Source: a virus
DNA length: 64,000 nucleotides
Virus record (IMG/VR): IMGVR_UViG_3300045242_000006
Coordinates: 1-64,000 of that record
Strand: one strand, 5' to 3'
Below the pieces are notes generated by a model. That model searched no databases. It had not been told where the DNA came from and saw only the letters and a program-made list of their open reading frames with translations. The translations under genes were made by a program, and so were the position numbers. Below, piece after piece: positions 33,171 through 42,713 of the stretch (within the stretch, counting starts at the first letter, position 1; each line of letters starts with the position of its first letter).

Positions 33171-34443
33171 CGGTCCCTGCGATTTTAACGAAGTGGATAG
33201 CACCTGCCAAACGGGCTTCAAATGTAATACCTTCGAAGATACGTTGTGCACGAGTGTTAGTAGACATGCTCAGAACATCTGGAACTTCAACAGTTGGAGC
33301 TGGAGAAGGAGCAAGACCACCAACGCGGATACCATCGTTAAGTTGAGCACGAATCTCAGCTTCGATGATAGCAGCACCAGCCGCTGTGTAAGGGATTTTC
33401 TTGCTGTTAACCATACGGCTCCACAGACGTTCTTTCATACGCTGTTCTAGCCAGTCTACGAAGATCATAACGTCGATCCACTCACCACCAAACATCTTGG
33501 CACCAATAGTGCTGTTCAATCCACCAACAGTTTCGTAGGTAGTGCCAGCTTTGGTTTGGATGTTTTTAGATTCAGTATCAGACAGACTCGAAACAGTAAC
33601 ACCGCTAAGAGCTTTGTAGGCCCAAGTGTTAGAGCCCGGTTGTTCTTGTAGTTGGTAGCCAACCCAAGCCGCTTCAGGGTACTGAGCATCAGCTGTGGCG
33701 CTGTATAGACCAAAGGTACGTTGATACCCAAGAGCTTGCAGTTTAGAGAACACATCTGTTGTTGCAGTTGTTTTGATTGTAGGGTCTTGAGAAGAGGTAG
33801 CGAAAACTTTCTTCATACCTTCAATCTGACCAGCTACAGCAAGGATGTCTGCATCTACGTGGGATTCAATCATAACGGCATACCAAGTGTTGTTCACTAC
33901 GGTGATGGCATTGATTACGTCAACCCAAGATTCTGTCGATGGGGCGTTAGAGTAAGACATGTTTGCAGTGACTTTAAGAGAGTAGCCAACAGCAGACGCA
34001 ACAGTCAGAGTGCCGTCAAGGTTGTCAGTAACAGTCACACCAGTGATTGGAGTAACGTTATAGGCAGTCTTGATACCAGCAGCAATTGTAATGGTAGTTG
34101 GAGAACCTGTAGCAACATACGTGAACGGCACGTCATCGATTGTCAGTGTGTATGTCCCAGTGGTAGCGCTGCTGATGTTTACAGTAGAGCTTGGAACCAG
34201 ACGACGACCAATTACGATCTGAGCTGGTGTCAATGTTTGACCGAACAAACGTTGAGCAGCAATGTAAGCAGTGTCAGTTGGAGCAAAGTCATTTGCAACA
34301 GCAAGGAGACTAGAGTAAGAACGAGCACGTTCGGCAAACTTAGTGTGAGCAGAGACGAACAGAGGCACGTTGAAGTTTGTTTGAGCAACAGCAGCAGTTT
34401 CGCGGCTGATGTTGATTTCAATAATATCCGTAAGAACGGTCAT
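33160..34443 (-). CDS. Tail sheath protein
   Basis: A 427-residue protein of the DUF3383-type sheath family. The N-terminus DIIEINISRETAAVAQTNFN and the C-terminal subtilisin-like ring domain (RSKxx-type basic stretch WLEQRMKERLWSRMVNSKKI) are typical. Contracts around the tube during infection. Ribosome site AGGAG before the ATG. Confidence 0.9.
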   Translation of the reverse strand: MTVLTDIIEINISRETAAVAQTNFNVPLFVSAHTKFAERARSYSSLLAVANDFAPTDTAYIAAQRLFGQTLTPAQIVIGRRLVPSSTVNISSATTGTYTLTIDDVPFTYVATGSPTTITIAAGIKTAYNVTPITGVTVTDNLDGTLTVASAVGYSLKVTANMSYSNAPSTESWVDVINAITVVNNTWYAVMIESHVDADILAVAGQIEGMKKVFATSSQDPTIKTTATTDVFSKLQALGYQRTFGLYSATADAQYPEAAWVGYQLQEQPGSNTWAYKALSGVTVSSLSDTESKNIQTKAGTTYETVGGLNSTIGAKMFGGEWIDVMIFVDWLEQRMKERLWSRMVNSKKIPYTAAGAAIIEAEIRAQLNDGIRVGGLAPSPAPTVEVPDVLSMSTNTRAQRIFEGITFEARLAGAIHFVKIAGTVTV

Positions 34444-34453
34444 ACGTTATCTC

Positions 34454-35023
34454 CTAAATAGGTAGAGTGATTTCAAATTGAGTCGTGATTGTATAATCAG
34501 GTGGCTCGTTTGCATCGTGATAAACACCGTTGCCTTTGATAGCAGTGGTGTATTCTTGTTCTGTTGTAACAGACGCTGTGTACGCAAAGATGCAATCAAG
34601 TTGATAGATCATGTACATATCAGTTTCCCGTTTCAACGGTAGCCTACGCAACGTGGTTTTGTTGTAGAGGCTCAGCCTATTGCTAGCCTGTAACTCATAA
34701 CCAGTTGGCGACCTCAACTCATATTGAAGCTGTTGTGCCATTTCGGCTACAGAGGTTTGATCATCGTATTTACCAATGAACTCAAATCGAACAGTTGCTT
34801 CATTATCTTGAGTTGTAGTTTGAATCAGTTTCATTCCATCCTCCCCAATGGTTGGGACAGAACTATACTCACGGCCACATGGGTGCAGCTTCCTAACATC
34901 AATAACCATGTAAGGGTTTACTGGTTCAGCAGCGTTCGTATATGCAAACAGAATGTTCCAATCAGGATGCAATTCGCTCACAATGTTGTACAGAGAGTCT
35001 TCTAGGTCTTGATAAATATTCAT
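34454..35023 (-). CDS. Neck / tail-terminator-like protein (189 aa)
   Basis: ATG at 35023 overlaps the TGA of the upstream gene. Sequence MNIYQDLEDSLYNIVSELHP, then a beta-rich body (KGNGVYHDANEPPDYTI) as in minor tail/neck proteins of LIC_12616 type. Located between neck and sheath genes, so probably the tail terminator that joins tail to head. Confidence 0.65.
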   Translation of the reverse strand: MNIYQDLEDSLYNIVSELHPDWNILFAYTNAAEPVNPYMVIDVRKLHPCGREYSSVPTIGEDGMKLIQTTTQDNEATVRFEFIGKYDDQTSVAEMAQQLQYELRSPTGYELQASNRLSLYNKTTLRRLPLKRETDMYMIYQLDCIFAYTASVTTEQEYTTAIKGNGVYHDANEPPDYTITTQFEITLPI

Positions 35024-35391
35024 CAGGTCAATTCCACTCTTGTGCACAGTGCTTTATAGTGGTTGAGGATTCCCATATCGTATTCAATGACTTTCATAAC
35101 TTCATACAGCTCACCTTTCCAGTAGAAACGATCAGCGGAATATCCGTTAACTCCTTCTTTCAGCTGTCTGATTTCAGCACCCTTGGAATACACTTTAAGT
35201 GTTGCACGTGAGCGGTCAGCTTCTGGAAGTAGGTAAGTGTCTGTGGATTTCAACACCGGTTGAACATTGCATTCAACAGGAACAATACTCTCAGCTCCGG
35301 GGCTTGGACGCCCACGAACGATTATCTCTGCTTCGCGGCGGATAATCTCAAGCGTTGTGTGCCCAGTTAGGAGCAATGGTGGATTTCTCAT
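35023..35391 (-). CDS. Head-tail connector/neck protein (122 aa)
   Basis: Starts at ATG 35391 with AGGAG upstream. Contains EIIVRGRPSPGAESIVPVEC and an RFYWKGELYEVMKVIEYD segment found in phage neck proteins of gp9/gp10 type. Between adaptor genes and the tail terminator. Assignment mainly by position. Confidence 0.6.
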   Translation of the reverse strand: MRNPPLLLTGHTTLEIIRREAEIIVRGRPSPGAESIVPVECNVQPVLKSTDTYLLPEADRSRATLKVYSKGAEIRQLKEGVNGYSADRFYWKGELYEVMKVIEYDMGILNHYKALCTRVELT

Positions 35392-35401
35392 TTAACACTC
35401 C

Positions 35402-35866
35402 TTATGGGATGATTTCGAATTGAACCGATTGAAGCATCAAGCTTGTGTCGATTAGTGGTGTATCTCTTCCGCCTTTAGATTTAATTGTAGAGGCACTGTT
35501 ACCTCCAGCAGCAGCGTACTGGTGGATACTATATCTCATCATTTCAGCAGATATCTCTCCGAGGGTTTTGAGTTCAGCCATAGGCGACCCACCTTTTAAT
35601 ACCTTCTCAAAGATCTTAGCCATAGTCGATGCCATGAATAGTTGATTCGCTTTATCAGAGAATGTATCACTCATGAATGGTCGTTCTGGGTTGAAGCTAG
35701 TACCGAACTCGTTGTATGCAGCAACTGTAGCTACAGGCAAGTTATGATTCTCTGAGCCATATCGACTTTCTTCAAAGAAACCAACTTCGACTTCCATACC
35801 ATTTAATTTGTCCAGCCTCTTTATGAGAGCTGGGATTTTTGTTTCGTACTTAATACTGAAGCCCAT
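35402..35866 (-). CDS. HK97 gp10-like neck/tail completion protein
   Basis: About 154 residues from ATG 35866 (AGGTGG upstream; a GTG two codons earlier is possible). The pattern VEVGFFEESRYG ... VAAYNEFGTSFNPERPFM is the hallmark of HK97-gp10-type proteins, which complete the head-tail interface. Overlaps the upstream adaptor gene. Confidence 0.75.
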   Translation of the reverse strand: MGFSIKYETKIPALIKRLDKLNGMEVEVGFFEESRYGSENHNLPVATVAAYNEFGTSFNPERPFMSDTFSDKANQLFMASTMAKIFEKVLKGGSPMAELKTLGEISAEMMRYSIHQYAAAGGNSASTIKSKGGRDTPLIDTSLMLQSVQFEIIP

Positions 35867-36332
35867 GTCCACCACCTGTACTATGGCAATTCAACGTTTC
35901 ATAGTTGTACTGCCAGTTACCACAGCCAAGGCGGAGGTGGTTACGTTCAGTGGCGATAATAACAGAATTATTATCAACGTTGATTCTGTTGGCGTGCATC
36001 TCTGATCTAGAGATACCACCAGCATAAGGCATAGCCGCACTGATTGCAGCGTTTGGATCTTTCAGCATCAGTCTCAAGGCTTCGTAGTAATGAGTGAAGA
36101 TATCACCACCATATACTTCGATATCACCTGTACGTTCACGTGTGTAGCGAGACAGAGTAAACATCAAAGACCTTGCAGCATCTAGTGTTGCACGGTTTTC
36201 ATTGCCTTTATATTTGTCGATGAAGTATTGATAATCTTCATCATGCAGCAGTTCCATATCAGGCCAGATATCACCAACGTTCAAACGAACTCTGTCAGTG
36301 GCAGACCCTGATGGGTTATTTGAATATGGCAT
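35850..36332 (-). CDS. Head completion adaptor protein (160 aa)
   Basis: Located just after the capsid gene. Helical (RATLDAARSLMFTLSRYT, HYYEALRLMLKDPNA) as in gp6/gp15-type adaptors that bind the portal. Ribosome site GGAGC before the ATG. Function by position and helix pattern. Confidence 0.65.
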   Translation of the reverse strand: MPYSNNPSGSATDRVRLNVGDIWPDMELLHDEDYQYFIDKYKGNENRATLDAARSLMFTLSRYTRERTGDIEVYGGDIFTHYYEALRLMLKDPNAAISAAMPYAGGISRSEMHANRINVDNNSVIIATERNHLRLGCGNWQYNYETLNCHSTGGGHGLQY

Positions 36333-36351
36333 TCTAGGCTCCTAAGCAAAG

Positions 36352-36379
36352 AATGGGGAGCTGTGAAAAGCTCCCCATT
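36352..36379. terminator. Strong hairpin terminator after the capsid gene
   Basis: AATGGGGAGCT and AGCTCCCCATT form 11 perfect pairs around a 6-base loop. Positioned right after the major capsid stop; should lower expression of the neck genes relative to the capsid. Confidence 0.85.
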
Positions 36380-36383
36380 TCAA

Positions 36384-37436
36384 TTAGGCACCAACGATGC
36401 CTTTGATAACCAACTGCGGACGACGCATAACGTTGAGGAAGTTGGACTCAGTTTGGATTTCGATCATCTGACCACGGTTATCACCGAACTCGAAAGCGTA
36501 CAGCTCTTGACCTTGAGTGTTAACATAGTCGAAGTGATCTGCTGGACCGAAGTATTGAACGAAGTTATCACCCATATCGGTTGGCAGGAAGTAAGCTTCA
36601 CCTGTTGGGATGTAGCGAACGCCTTCTGGAGACACACCACGGTATTCTACGTAGGTGATGTTACCGATTGTGAATTCACGGTAACGAGCATCGTAGCCCT
36701 TGGATTGCAGACGATCACGAAGGATCTGTGGAGACTGCTGGTAGGCCAGCCATAGAGCTTTAACGCTTGGGTGAGTGATCAGCTTGCTGAAGAACTCTGG
36801 AGAAGCGATAGCCCAGATATCACCACGAACGCTACCATCACGAGCGTTATCTTGCATTGCTGCGAAGACTAGTTCAGTTTTGGCGATGATGTCGGTTGTA
36901 GCTGTGTTCAGTTCGAAGTCTACTACTACGCGAGACGCACCGAACTCAGTGTACCAGTCGTAGCTCACGTTGCCGTTAGGGGCGTATGCTTGACCAGTTG
37001 TAATTGTGTGCCACAGAGCTGTTTCGTGAGTAGCAGCCCAAGACTTACGGATTACTTCAAGCTTACGTGCACGCACGGCAGCCAGAGTTTCCAGTTCATC
37101 TACACCGAATGCACGCTTACCTTGGATATCACGTGGAGTGATAGAAGCATCAAGTGTGAAGTGTGGAATGGAGAAGGCAGACATTTTGCGAGTTGGATCG
37201 CTAACTACGGTGTGACGAGCGCCACGGTGAACGTCTTTAATCAGACCGTAACCAGCTGTGATTTCTTCAATAGTGATTGTCTCTTGGTTTGTGGTATCTT
37301 TTTCGAAGATTCCCAGTTGTTCACCAAGGAACCAACTGTTAGGGACGATCAGCAATGGAGCCGACAGGTCTGTGTATTCATAGTTGTTGTTACCAAAACT
37401 ACGAGTAGCCTGCTTAGCAAGTTGTACTTGAGACAT
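36384..37436 (-). CDS. Major capsid protein (phage E-type)
   Basis: A 350-residue capsid protein of the lambda gpE type (HK97 fold). The start RSFGNNNYEYTDLSAPLLIV and the motifs ITPRDIQGKRAFG near residue 100 and EAYFLPTDMGDNFVQYFGPA near 280 are typical. A strong terminator follows. Ribosome site CAGGAG. It assembles with the decoration and scaffold proteins upstream. Confidence 0.9.
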   Translation of the reverse strand: MSQVQLAKQATRSFGNNNYEYTDLSAPLLIVPNSWFLGEQLGIFEKDTTNQETITIEEITAGYGLIKDVHRGARHTVVSDPTRKMSAFSIPHFTLDASITPRDIQGKRAFGVDELETLAAVRARKLEVIRKSWAATHETALWHTITTGQAYAPNGNVSYDWYTEFGASRVVVDFELNTATTDIIAKTELVFAAMQDNARDGSVRGDIWAIASPEFFSKLITHPSVKALWLAYQQSPQILRDRLQSKGYDARYREFTIGNITYVEYRGVSPEGVRYIPTGEAYFLPTDMGDNFVQYFGPADHFDYVNTQGQELYAFEFGDNRGQMIEIQTESNFLNVMRRPQLVIKGIVGA

Positions 37437-37461
37437 TAGTGTTCTCCTGTGTTATTGTGGA

Positions 37462-37839
37462 TTAGTAGGTAATCTGATCAACTGCGAAGATATTCTTCAG
37501 AGCCAGTTTATCAGTAGCGGTTTTACGTTGAGCGTCAGTAGTAACGTCAGATCCGAAAACCAATTTAGCCTTACCTACTTTCGCATGACCACGGGCCAGC
37601 ACCAATACTTTTGTGTATTCAGCAGCAGACGGACGAGTCAGGTCGTCGATAAGAATGTAAGTAGCGTCAGCCAGAGTAGCAGCAACAACTAGAGCACCAG
37701 TGCTGTCAAGAACAGAACCTGTGATCGTTGCGTTTACAGCAGACTTCGCCAACACTTCACGTGTTACGCCAGTACCCGGTTCGTCTTCAAAGAACAACCA
37801 GTTACTCAGACGTTGTACATCAGCAGCATATTGTGCCAT
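37462..37839 (-). CDS. Head decoration protein (gpD-like)
   Basis: A 125-residue protein immediately upstream of the capsid gene. Beta-rich with ASN/Thr-rich strands (VNATITGSVLDSTGALVVAA) as in lambda gpD-type stabilising trimers. Ends VDQITY. Position and size support the call. Confidence 0.7.
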   Translation of the reverse strand: MAQYAADVQRLSNWLFFEDEPGTGVTREVLAKSAVNATITGSVLDSTGALVVAATLADATYILIDDLTRPSAAEYTKVLVLARGHAKVGKAKLVFGSDVTTDAQRKTATDKLALKNIFAVDQITY

Positions 37840-37863
37840 TATGTGTATCTCCTATAAGATAAA

Positions 37864-38814
37864 TTATTTAACGCCGTAACGGGCTTTAAGAATTGCAGTG
37901 GTACGATCAACTTCTTCTTTCGATTCAGCGCCTGCACCAGCAATACCGGTTTCAGTCATCAGGTCGGAATTATCAACGGCAGAAGCCATTGCTTTTAGCA
38001 GATCAACTTGGACACCAAACGATTCGTCATCAAGTGCGGCCAAAGATTTTAGAACAGCTTCCAGTTTTTCAGCAGGAACTTTTGCAGCTGTGAGTTCAGA
38101 TTTACGAACTTCAACTTTAGCAGCAACAGCAATAGCTTCGAACTCGGCCAGTTTGTCGTGGGCAGCTTTCAACAGAACAGCCTGTTCAGCAAACGCGGCT
38201 TTCTCGATAGCAACAGCAGCATCAACTGCTTTAGTGATTTCTTCTTGCAATTTAATTACTCCAGAATGTTTGTGTTCGAACATTTTCTTCAAGTGTTCTA
38301 CAGTGGAAGGGTTTGTTGTGCAGGACTTGACCAGTGTATAAACACCTTCTTCAAGTTTATCCTCTGCATCATCAGACAACATAATGTCGCCATTTGTTTC
38401 TGTATATGTTACAGAAGCTGTAACAGGAGTGGCGATGTCGCCAAGTGTTGCTACAGTCCCATTGTCGCTGATCTTATACGTTGCAACGAACAAGCCGTCT
38501 TGCGTACAGAACACAACAGTAGTATCGTCAAAGTCTTCTACGTAAGCGTATTCATCCCAATCGTCGCCACCGAACTGATCAGTTACAGCAGACTGGAGTA
38601 CATTACGAATCTGGCCGTAGAAAGCAGCCTTTACGACATTACCCTCAAGGCCAAGACCTTCAAGAGCTTTTTCAATTGCTTCAGACATTTCAGCACTTTT
38701 CATAAGCAGAGAGATATTACGACCGTTGGCCGCACCACCTTGCAGTTCATTGTGTGTCATTGCCAGATGCGGGGTGACTTTTTCGTCGTCTTCAGATTTG
38801 ATTACGAGTCCCAT
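37864..38814 (-). CDS. Prohead scaffold protein
   Basis: About 316 residues from ATG 38814. Residues 170-270 are an Ala/Glu/Lys-rich coiled coil (KAVDAAVAIEKAAFAEQAVL), typical of scaffolds, with an acidic N-terminal half. It follows the XkdF-like protease gene and precedes decoration and capsid genes, the usual order. Should be digested or expelled during head maturation. Confidence 0.7.
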   Translation of the reverse strand: MGLVIKSEDDEKVTPHLAMTHNELQGGAANGRNISLLMKSAEMSEAIEKALEGLGLEGNVVKAAFYGQIRNVLQSAVTDQFGGDDWDEYAYVEDFDDTTVVFCTQDGLFVATYKISDNGTVATLGDIATPVTASVTYTETNGDIMLSDDAEDKLEEGVYTLVKSCTTNPSTVEHLKKMFEHKHSGVIKLQEEITKAVDAAVAIEKAAFAEQAVLLKAAHDKLAEFEAIAVAAKVEVRKSELTAAKVPAEKLEAVLKSLAALDDESFGVQVDLLKAMASAVDNSDLMTETGIAGAGAESKEEVDRTTAILKARYGVK

Positions 38815-39311
38815 CAATCTTCTCCGTCAAATGTTACGTTAGTGATTTCACCAGTCTCTTTGTCGATAGACCCTTTACCACCAATACTGACACCACCAAT
38901 CACACCCTCTTTCTTGAGTGTCCAGAGGTCTTCATCGTGATATTTAATCTTACAAACCCAAGCACCGGCTTTGATCTTCTCACCAGTTGCATCAACAACA
39001 ACATCAAATTCTTTTTGAATCCATGTAGATTCAATGGTAAACTTGTCAGTGTTCTGCAAGTGAAATAGGTTGGATTGTACAATACCTTTCTCAAGGTTTA
39101 CATTGAAGTTATCACAAGCAAGTTGCAATGTTTCTTCAGACATCCACTCACCGTGAGCATCCTTAACAAGAGGCTCATATACAATCTCATAACTAATCAT
39201 TTCCTCAGTGACAACTTCAGGCTTTTCTTCCTGAGAGTTGTCACCAAAACTTTTAATGATCACGCTTGTAATCGCATTAGTTAGTGCATCCTTAATACTT
39301 TTCAGGTTCAT
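38814..39311 (-). CDS. Prohead protease (XkdF-like)
   Basis: A 165-residue protein with the XkdF pattern: EPLVKDAHGEWMSEETLQLA near residue 50, IKAGAWVCKIKYHDEDLW near 110-130 and EGVIGGVSIGGKGSI near 140. In this fold a His and Ser/Asp act as protease residues. Overlaps the scaffold start. It should cleave scaffold and capsid N-termini. Confidence 0.75.
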   Translation of the reverse strand: MNLKSIKDALTNAITSVIIKSFGDNSQEEKPEVVTEEMISYEIVYEPLVKDAHGEWMSEETLQLACDNFNVNLEKGIVQSNLFHLQNTDKFTIESTWIQKEFDVVVDATGEKIKAGAWVCKIKYHDEDLWTLKKEGVIGGVSIGGKGSIDKETGEITNVTFDGED

Positions 39312-39320
39312 GATAACTCC

Positions 39321-40787
39321 TTATGCGTTATTTGCAGCAGCATTGTCTCTACCAGAAGCTGTCTTACTTGCACCATTACCACCACCTGCTGCCATTCCGT
39401 CACCTGCTTGGCTATCGCCTCCCATGATTTCTTTCTTGTCAACTGGTTCGTCGTCTTTCTTAGGTACAACTTTGATTGCTTCACGGATCTTGTTCGCCAT
39501 TGGACGGTCAAGCTCAAGAGCACCAACACTACCCATACGTTGAATAGCTTTAGAGAACTCATCCAAATCAACTTCGTCAAGATCACCATACTGCAACTTA
39601 GGCAGTTCTTTTGCTGTCAGGATTTCTCCATTCAATGCAAAGAGTTGTGGGACAAGATCGTTGTTGAGTGTGTCTTGAATCTCTTTAAGGCGGGCTTCAA
39701 TAGCCATCGCCATAATGTTTGTTTTAGCACCAGCTAGAGAGTAACTACCAACTTGATCTTGACCCATCTTCAACATATCAGCAAACAGCACCATCAGGAT
39801 TTTGTTATCCCAACGCTTAATGATTGTATCAGTGTCGTACATCTTCCCACCTTGGGTGGAAGTCAGTTCAAACTTGAAGAGAGGTTGACGGCTTTCTGGG
39901 TCGAAAGCTTGTGGCAAAATCAAACCAGATTGCTCGTTCATTTGGATGTTACGAATGACGTTCTTGTAATACTCAAAGATTGCCTTCTCAGAATCACTAG
40001 CGTCTTCGCTCATATAGCGTGGTGGGAGATACAAGGTTGGCATACCGTTCATGTCACGTGTGACACCAATAGCTTCTTGTTCTTCAATCTGTCTACGGAA
40101 GAGCCAAGCATTGTAGCAACCACGAAGAGGGCTGTTGCCTTCTGGGTTGTCACGCTTTGCATCTACACGGAACAGCATAAACTTCTTACGTGGGATCTGG
40201 ATAATACCATCAGAATTCAATGTGACGACATTCATGTAGCGGTCACCGTTCTGGATGCCCGCCAGATTCTGCTCACAGCCAATTAGGTCACGCCCGTCAT
40301 CACTGAACACCCAGCGGGAGATTGTGTCCTGAGAGCGAACAGGGAGCTTCTTGATGCCAATCTTGTTGTCATTGTAAGAAGAGCCAGCATCAAAGGTACG
40401 ACGACGATAAACCTTTTCATGAACAGAGAAGCCATATGTGTACATGCTTGTCACTTCACGAATGAAGTCTTCGAAGCTGTGGTCCATGTCGTGGATAACA
40501 GACTCAAGGAATGCACCACGGGCTTTCATTGCTGCATCAGGCTCTACGCCCAGATCAACAGTCCAATCAACTCTTGCAATCATCATCTCAACGAGAGAGA
40601 TAGCAGCTTTGATTGTAGCGTCTTGTGCCATAGTGCGGAAGGTGTGACATGCTTGTGGGAATCGAAGCTCACGTCTGTTCTCTTCAGCAATAAAACCACT
40701 GTATTGTTTTAGTCCGACTGTCCCCATTTCTCCAAGACGAAGACGCGGCATCGGAGCAGCAACTTTCTCAACTTTTCTCTTAGCCAT
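39321..40787 (-). CDS. Portal protein
   Basis: A 488-residue portal. Characteristic segments include KAAISLVEMMIARVDWTVDL near residue 60, DPESRQPLFKFELTSTQGG near 305 and the long helix region near 340-380. The C-terminus is low complexity (AGGGNGASKTASGRDNAA). Located between large terminase and prohead protease, as expected. It forms the DNA entry ring. Confidence 0.88.
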   Translation of the reverse strand: MAKRKVEKVAAPMPRLRLGEMGTVGLKQYSGFIAEENRRELRFPQACHTFRTMAQDATIKAAISLVEMMIARVDWTVDLGVEPDAAMKARGAFLESVIHDMDHSFEDFIREVTSMYTYGFSVHEKVYRRRTFDAGSSYNDNKIGIKKLPVRSQDTISRWVFSDDGRDLIGCEQNLAGIQNGDRYMNVVTLNSDGIIQIPRKKFMLFRVDAKRDNPEGNSPLRGCYNAWLFRRQIEEQEAIGVTRDMNGMPTLYLPPRYMSEDASDSEKAIFEYYKNVIRNIQMNEQSGLILPQAFDPESRQPLFKFELTSTQGGKMYDTDTIIKRWDNKILMVLFADMLKMGQDQVGSYSLAGAKTNIMAMAIEARLKEIQDTLNNDLVPQLFALNGEILTAKELPKLQYGDLDEVDLDEFSKAIQRMGSVGALELDRPMANKIREAIKVVPKKDDEPVDKKEIMGGDSQAGDGMAAGGGNGASKTASGRDNAAANNA

Positions 40788-40801
40788 TAATATCCGCCTT
40801 C

Positions 40802-42271
40802 TTATCTATAAAATGCAAATGGGTTTGCCTGTGTCATTACTGGGATGGAGAAGTCAGGAAGATATTGTTCAGAAGACAATGCATGGAATGCATCAGACGT
40901 GGCGTCTACTTGGTCATCTTTAATATTCTTGCTACCATCGAAACGTTCAAGTTCCATTAGATAGTCCTTAGTCCAGTCAGCCTCAATAACCTCAACTGAC
41001 CCAGCTTCACATGTTGCAGCGAAGGGAGCGAATCGAGTGACTTTGGATTTGTTTGTTTGTTTCATACGAGCATAGAAACCATGATCAGCCAAGTCACGAA
41101 TGAGTTGAGCAGCATAAGCTTTACCGGCAGCACCGGGATCGCATGGAACGATAATTTGAACATCATCACCATCGTGTCTTGCAGTTTCAAGAATCATATC
41201 GAATACACCACCATGGCGGCGGCGATCACGAACAACATCTTCAACTGTAAAAATTCCCATCTTATTTCTGCTCATGAGAACACCAGCAGTCCAGTCAGGG
41301 TTACGATTGGTTTCAGATTCGACAGTGCCGCTGATATCCCATGCACGGACACGCTTAATAGAAGCAATGTCTCGTTGAGTTACCATATTGCACCAACTAG
41401 ATTTGAAGTAGCCTGTGCCTTCAGCACGTGCTAACCAGCTTCCATATAGTAGACGTTCTTTCTCAACACGACCAAGACCTTCTAACCAACCAACATATTC
41501 AGGTTGAGCATTACAAAGGATTGGGTTATCGTAAACGTTGGCTGCAATGAATTTGAAGCTGAGGGGTTTAACTTGGTTCTTATGATCTATAGATAGATGC
41601 GGCTTACCATACTTCTCAATCAGTTCCTCTCTCGACTCACCCCACATCATCTTACCATCTTGTTTCAGGAAGTAGCGCATAACACCATCACGTTCAGGAA
41701 TAGGAATTCCTGTTTCTGGGTCAAGCCACCAATCCAACCAATGACGTAGGAAACTACCATAGTCAGGGTTACAAGTGATTTTCATATGAGGTTTAACTTC
41801 AGGACATTTAGGATTACGCATACGAGAAGTGAGGTATTCAACCATCATCTCTTCGAACTGTTGTCCCTCGTCCACGAGGAATTGACTTACTTCCCAACCC
41901 TGAAAGTTTTCTTGGTCTTTTGGGTTTTCGAAGTGACGGAGATAAATCTTAGCTCCGTTAGAGAAGGCGAAGTGGTGTTCTTTATCACGCCATCTTACCT
42001 TTGGATCAATGAGCTTAAAGAGTTCTTCGGCTTTCTCTTGGAGTCCGCCCGGACCTTTAAGTTGTGGTGTAGTACGTCTTACCATACAACCACGGAATTT
42101 TGGATATTGGACATGTTTAAGGAAGTCCATAACTCCTAAGTAACTTTTACCAGCTCCAGCAGCTCCACCAAATACTGTGATGTCCGCTTCGCTGTGCATG
42201 AAGTCATATTGTTTCTGCGACTTTGGCCCGATAACGTTAGGGTCCAAGTCAAAGACCATATCGTCAGCCAT
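40802..42271 (-). CDS. Terminase large subunit
   Basis: A 489-residue packaging motor. Start ATG 42271 (GAGG upstream) rather than the longer frame. The ATPase domain has Walker A VFGGAAGAGKSYLG near residue 33 and Walker B SQFLVDEGQQ near 131. The RNase H-type nuclease domain is C-terminal, with acidic residues (RAWDISGTV, VPCDPGAAG, DQVDATSDA). It translocates and cuts DNA at the portal. First gene of the late operon. Confidence 0.93.
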   Translation of the reverse strand: MADDMVFDLDPNVIGPKSQKQYDFMHSEADITVFGGAAGAGKSYLGVMDFLKHVQYPKFRGCMVRRTTPQLKGPGGLQEKAEELFKLIDPKVRWRDKEHHFAFSNGAKIYLRHFENPKDQENFQGWEVSQFLVDEGQQFEEMMVEYLTSRMRNPKCPEVKPHMKITCNPDYGSFLRHWLDWWLDPETGIPIPERDGVMRYFLKQDGKMMWGESREELIEKYGKPHLSIDHKNQVKPLSFKFIAANVYDNPILCNAQPEYVGWLEGLGRVEKERLLYGSWLARAEGTGYFKSSWCNMVTQRDIASIKRVRAWDISGTVESETNRNPDWTAGVLMSRNKMGIFTVEDVVRDRRRHGGVFDMILETARHDGDDVQIIVPCDPGAAGKAYAAQLIRDLADHGFYARMKQTNKSKVTRFAPFAATCEAGSVEVIEADWTKDYLMELERFDGSKNIKDDQVDATSDAFHALSSEQYLPDFSIPVMTQANPFAFYR

Positions 42272-42299
42272 TGCCTGTCCTCGTTTTAAATAAGAGAAA

Positions 42300-42322
42300 G
42301 GGCGTGGCCGAAGCCACATCCC
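42300..42322 (-). other. UUCG hairpin in the terminase mRNA leader
   Basis: GTGGC-TTCG-GCCAC with flanking GGG/CCC, followed by CTTTCTCTT on the minus strand. It lies between the promoters at 42360-42422 and the terminase start, so it may be an attenuator or an mRNA-stabilising leader. Confidence 0.6.
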
Positions 42323-42359
42323 TGTTTTTCTATCTAGAGAATTGCTCTCTGTGTATATT

Positions 42360-42387
42360 ATTGTACATCGGAATTGTCAGTTGTCAA
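42360..42387 (-). promoter_or_regulatory. Late-operon promoter 1
   Basis: TTGACA (42387-42382), 16 bases, TACAAT (42365-42360), 89 bases before the terminase start. Confidence 0.8.
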
Positions 42388-42393
42388 CCCTTT

Positions 42394-42422
42394 AGCATAC
42401 ATTTATTAAAAATAGATGTCAA
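42394..42422 (-). promoter_or_regulatory. Late-operon promoter 2
   Basis: TTGACA (42422-42417), 17 bases, TATGCT (42399-42394), overlapping the end of the 72-residue gene; in tandem with promoter 1. Confidence 0.65.
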
Positions 42423-42637
42423 GCTTTTAGTGCAGCAATAATTGCGTTAATTGCGACCTTGTTAGCGTTAGCCAAAGCTTCTGCTGTAGGAAGGTCTGTA
42501 GCGTTTGGCGTAGTTACCAAAGCAAGTGCGGAAACGGCTGTAGCTTGAGCAGGAGACGGTTGTAGCAATCCTGCAACGATCCCTTCGATAAGACCAAGTT
42601 GAGCTGCCAGACGGTATTGTTGATCAATAGTAAGCAT
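42419..42637 (-). CDS. Unknown small protein (72 aa)
   Basis: ATG at 42637 with AAGGAA upstream. Ala/Thr/Val-rich helices (ATAVSALALVTTPNATDLPT, ANKVAINAIIAALKA) with a gpW- or head-stabilising flavour. Lies between the tRNA terminator and the late promoters. Function unknown. Confidence 0.65.
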   Translation of the reverse strand: MLTIDQQYRLAAQLGLIEGIVAGLLQPSPAQATAVSALALVTTPNATDLPTAEALANANKVAINAIIAALKA

Positions 42638-42693
42638 TTAAGTTTTCCTTCTAATTAGGATAGGTGGGATTGGGATTAAATTACAGAAACAGG

Positions 42694-42713
42694 AAAACCC
42701 TCAAAGAGAGGGT
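42694..42713 (-). terminator. Terminator of the tRNA operon
   Basis: ACCCTC-TCTTT-GAGGGT followed by TTT on the minus strand. Marks the 3' end of the tRNA cluster transcript. Confidence 0.8.
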
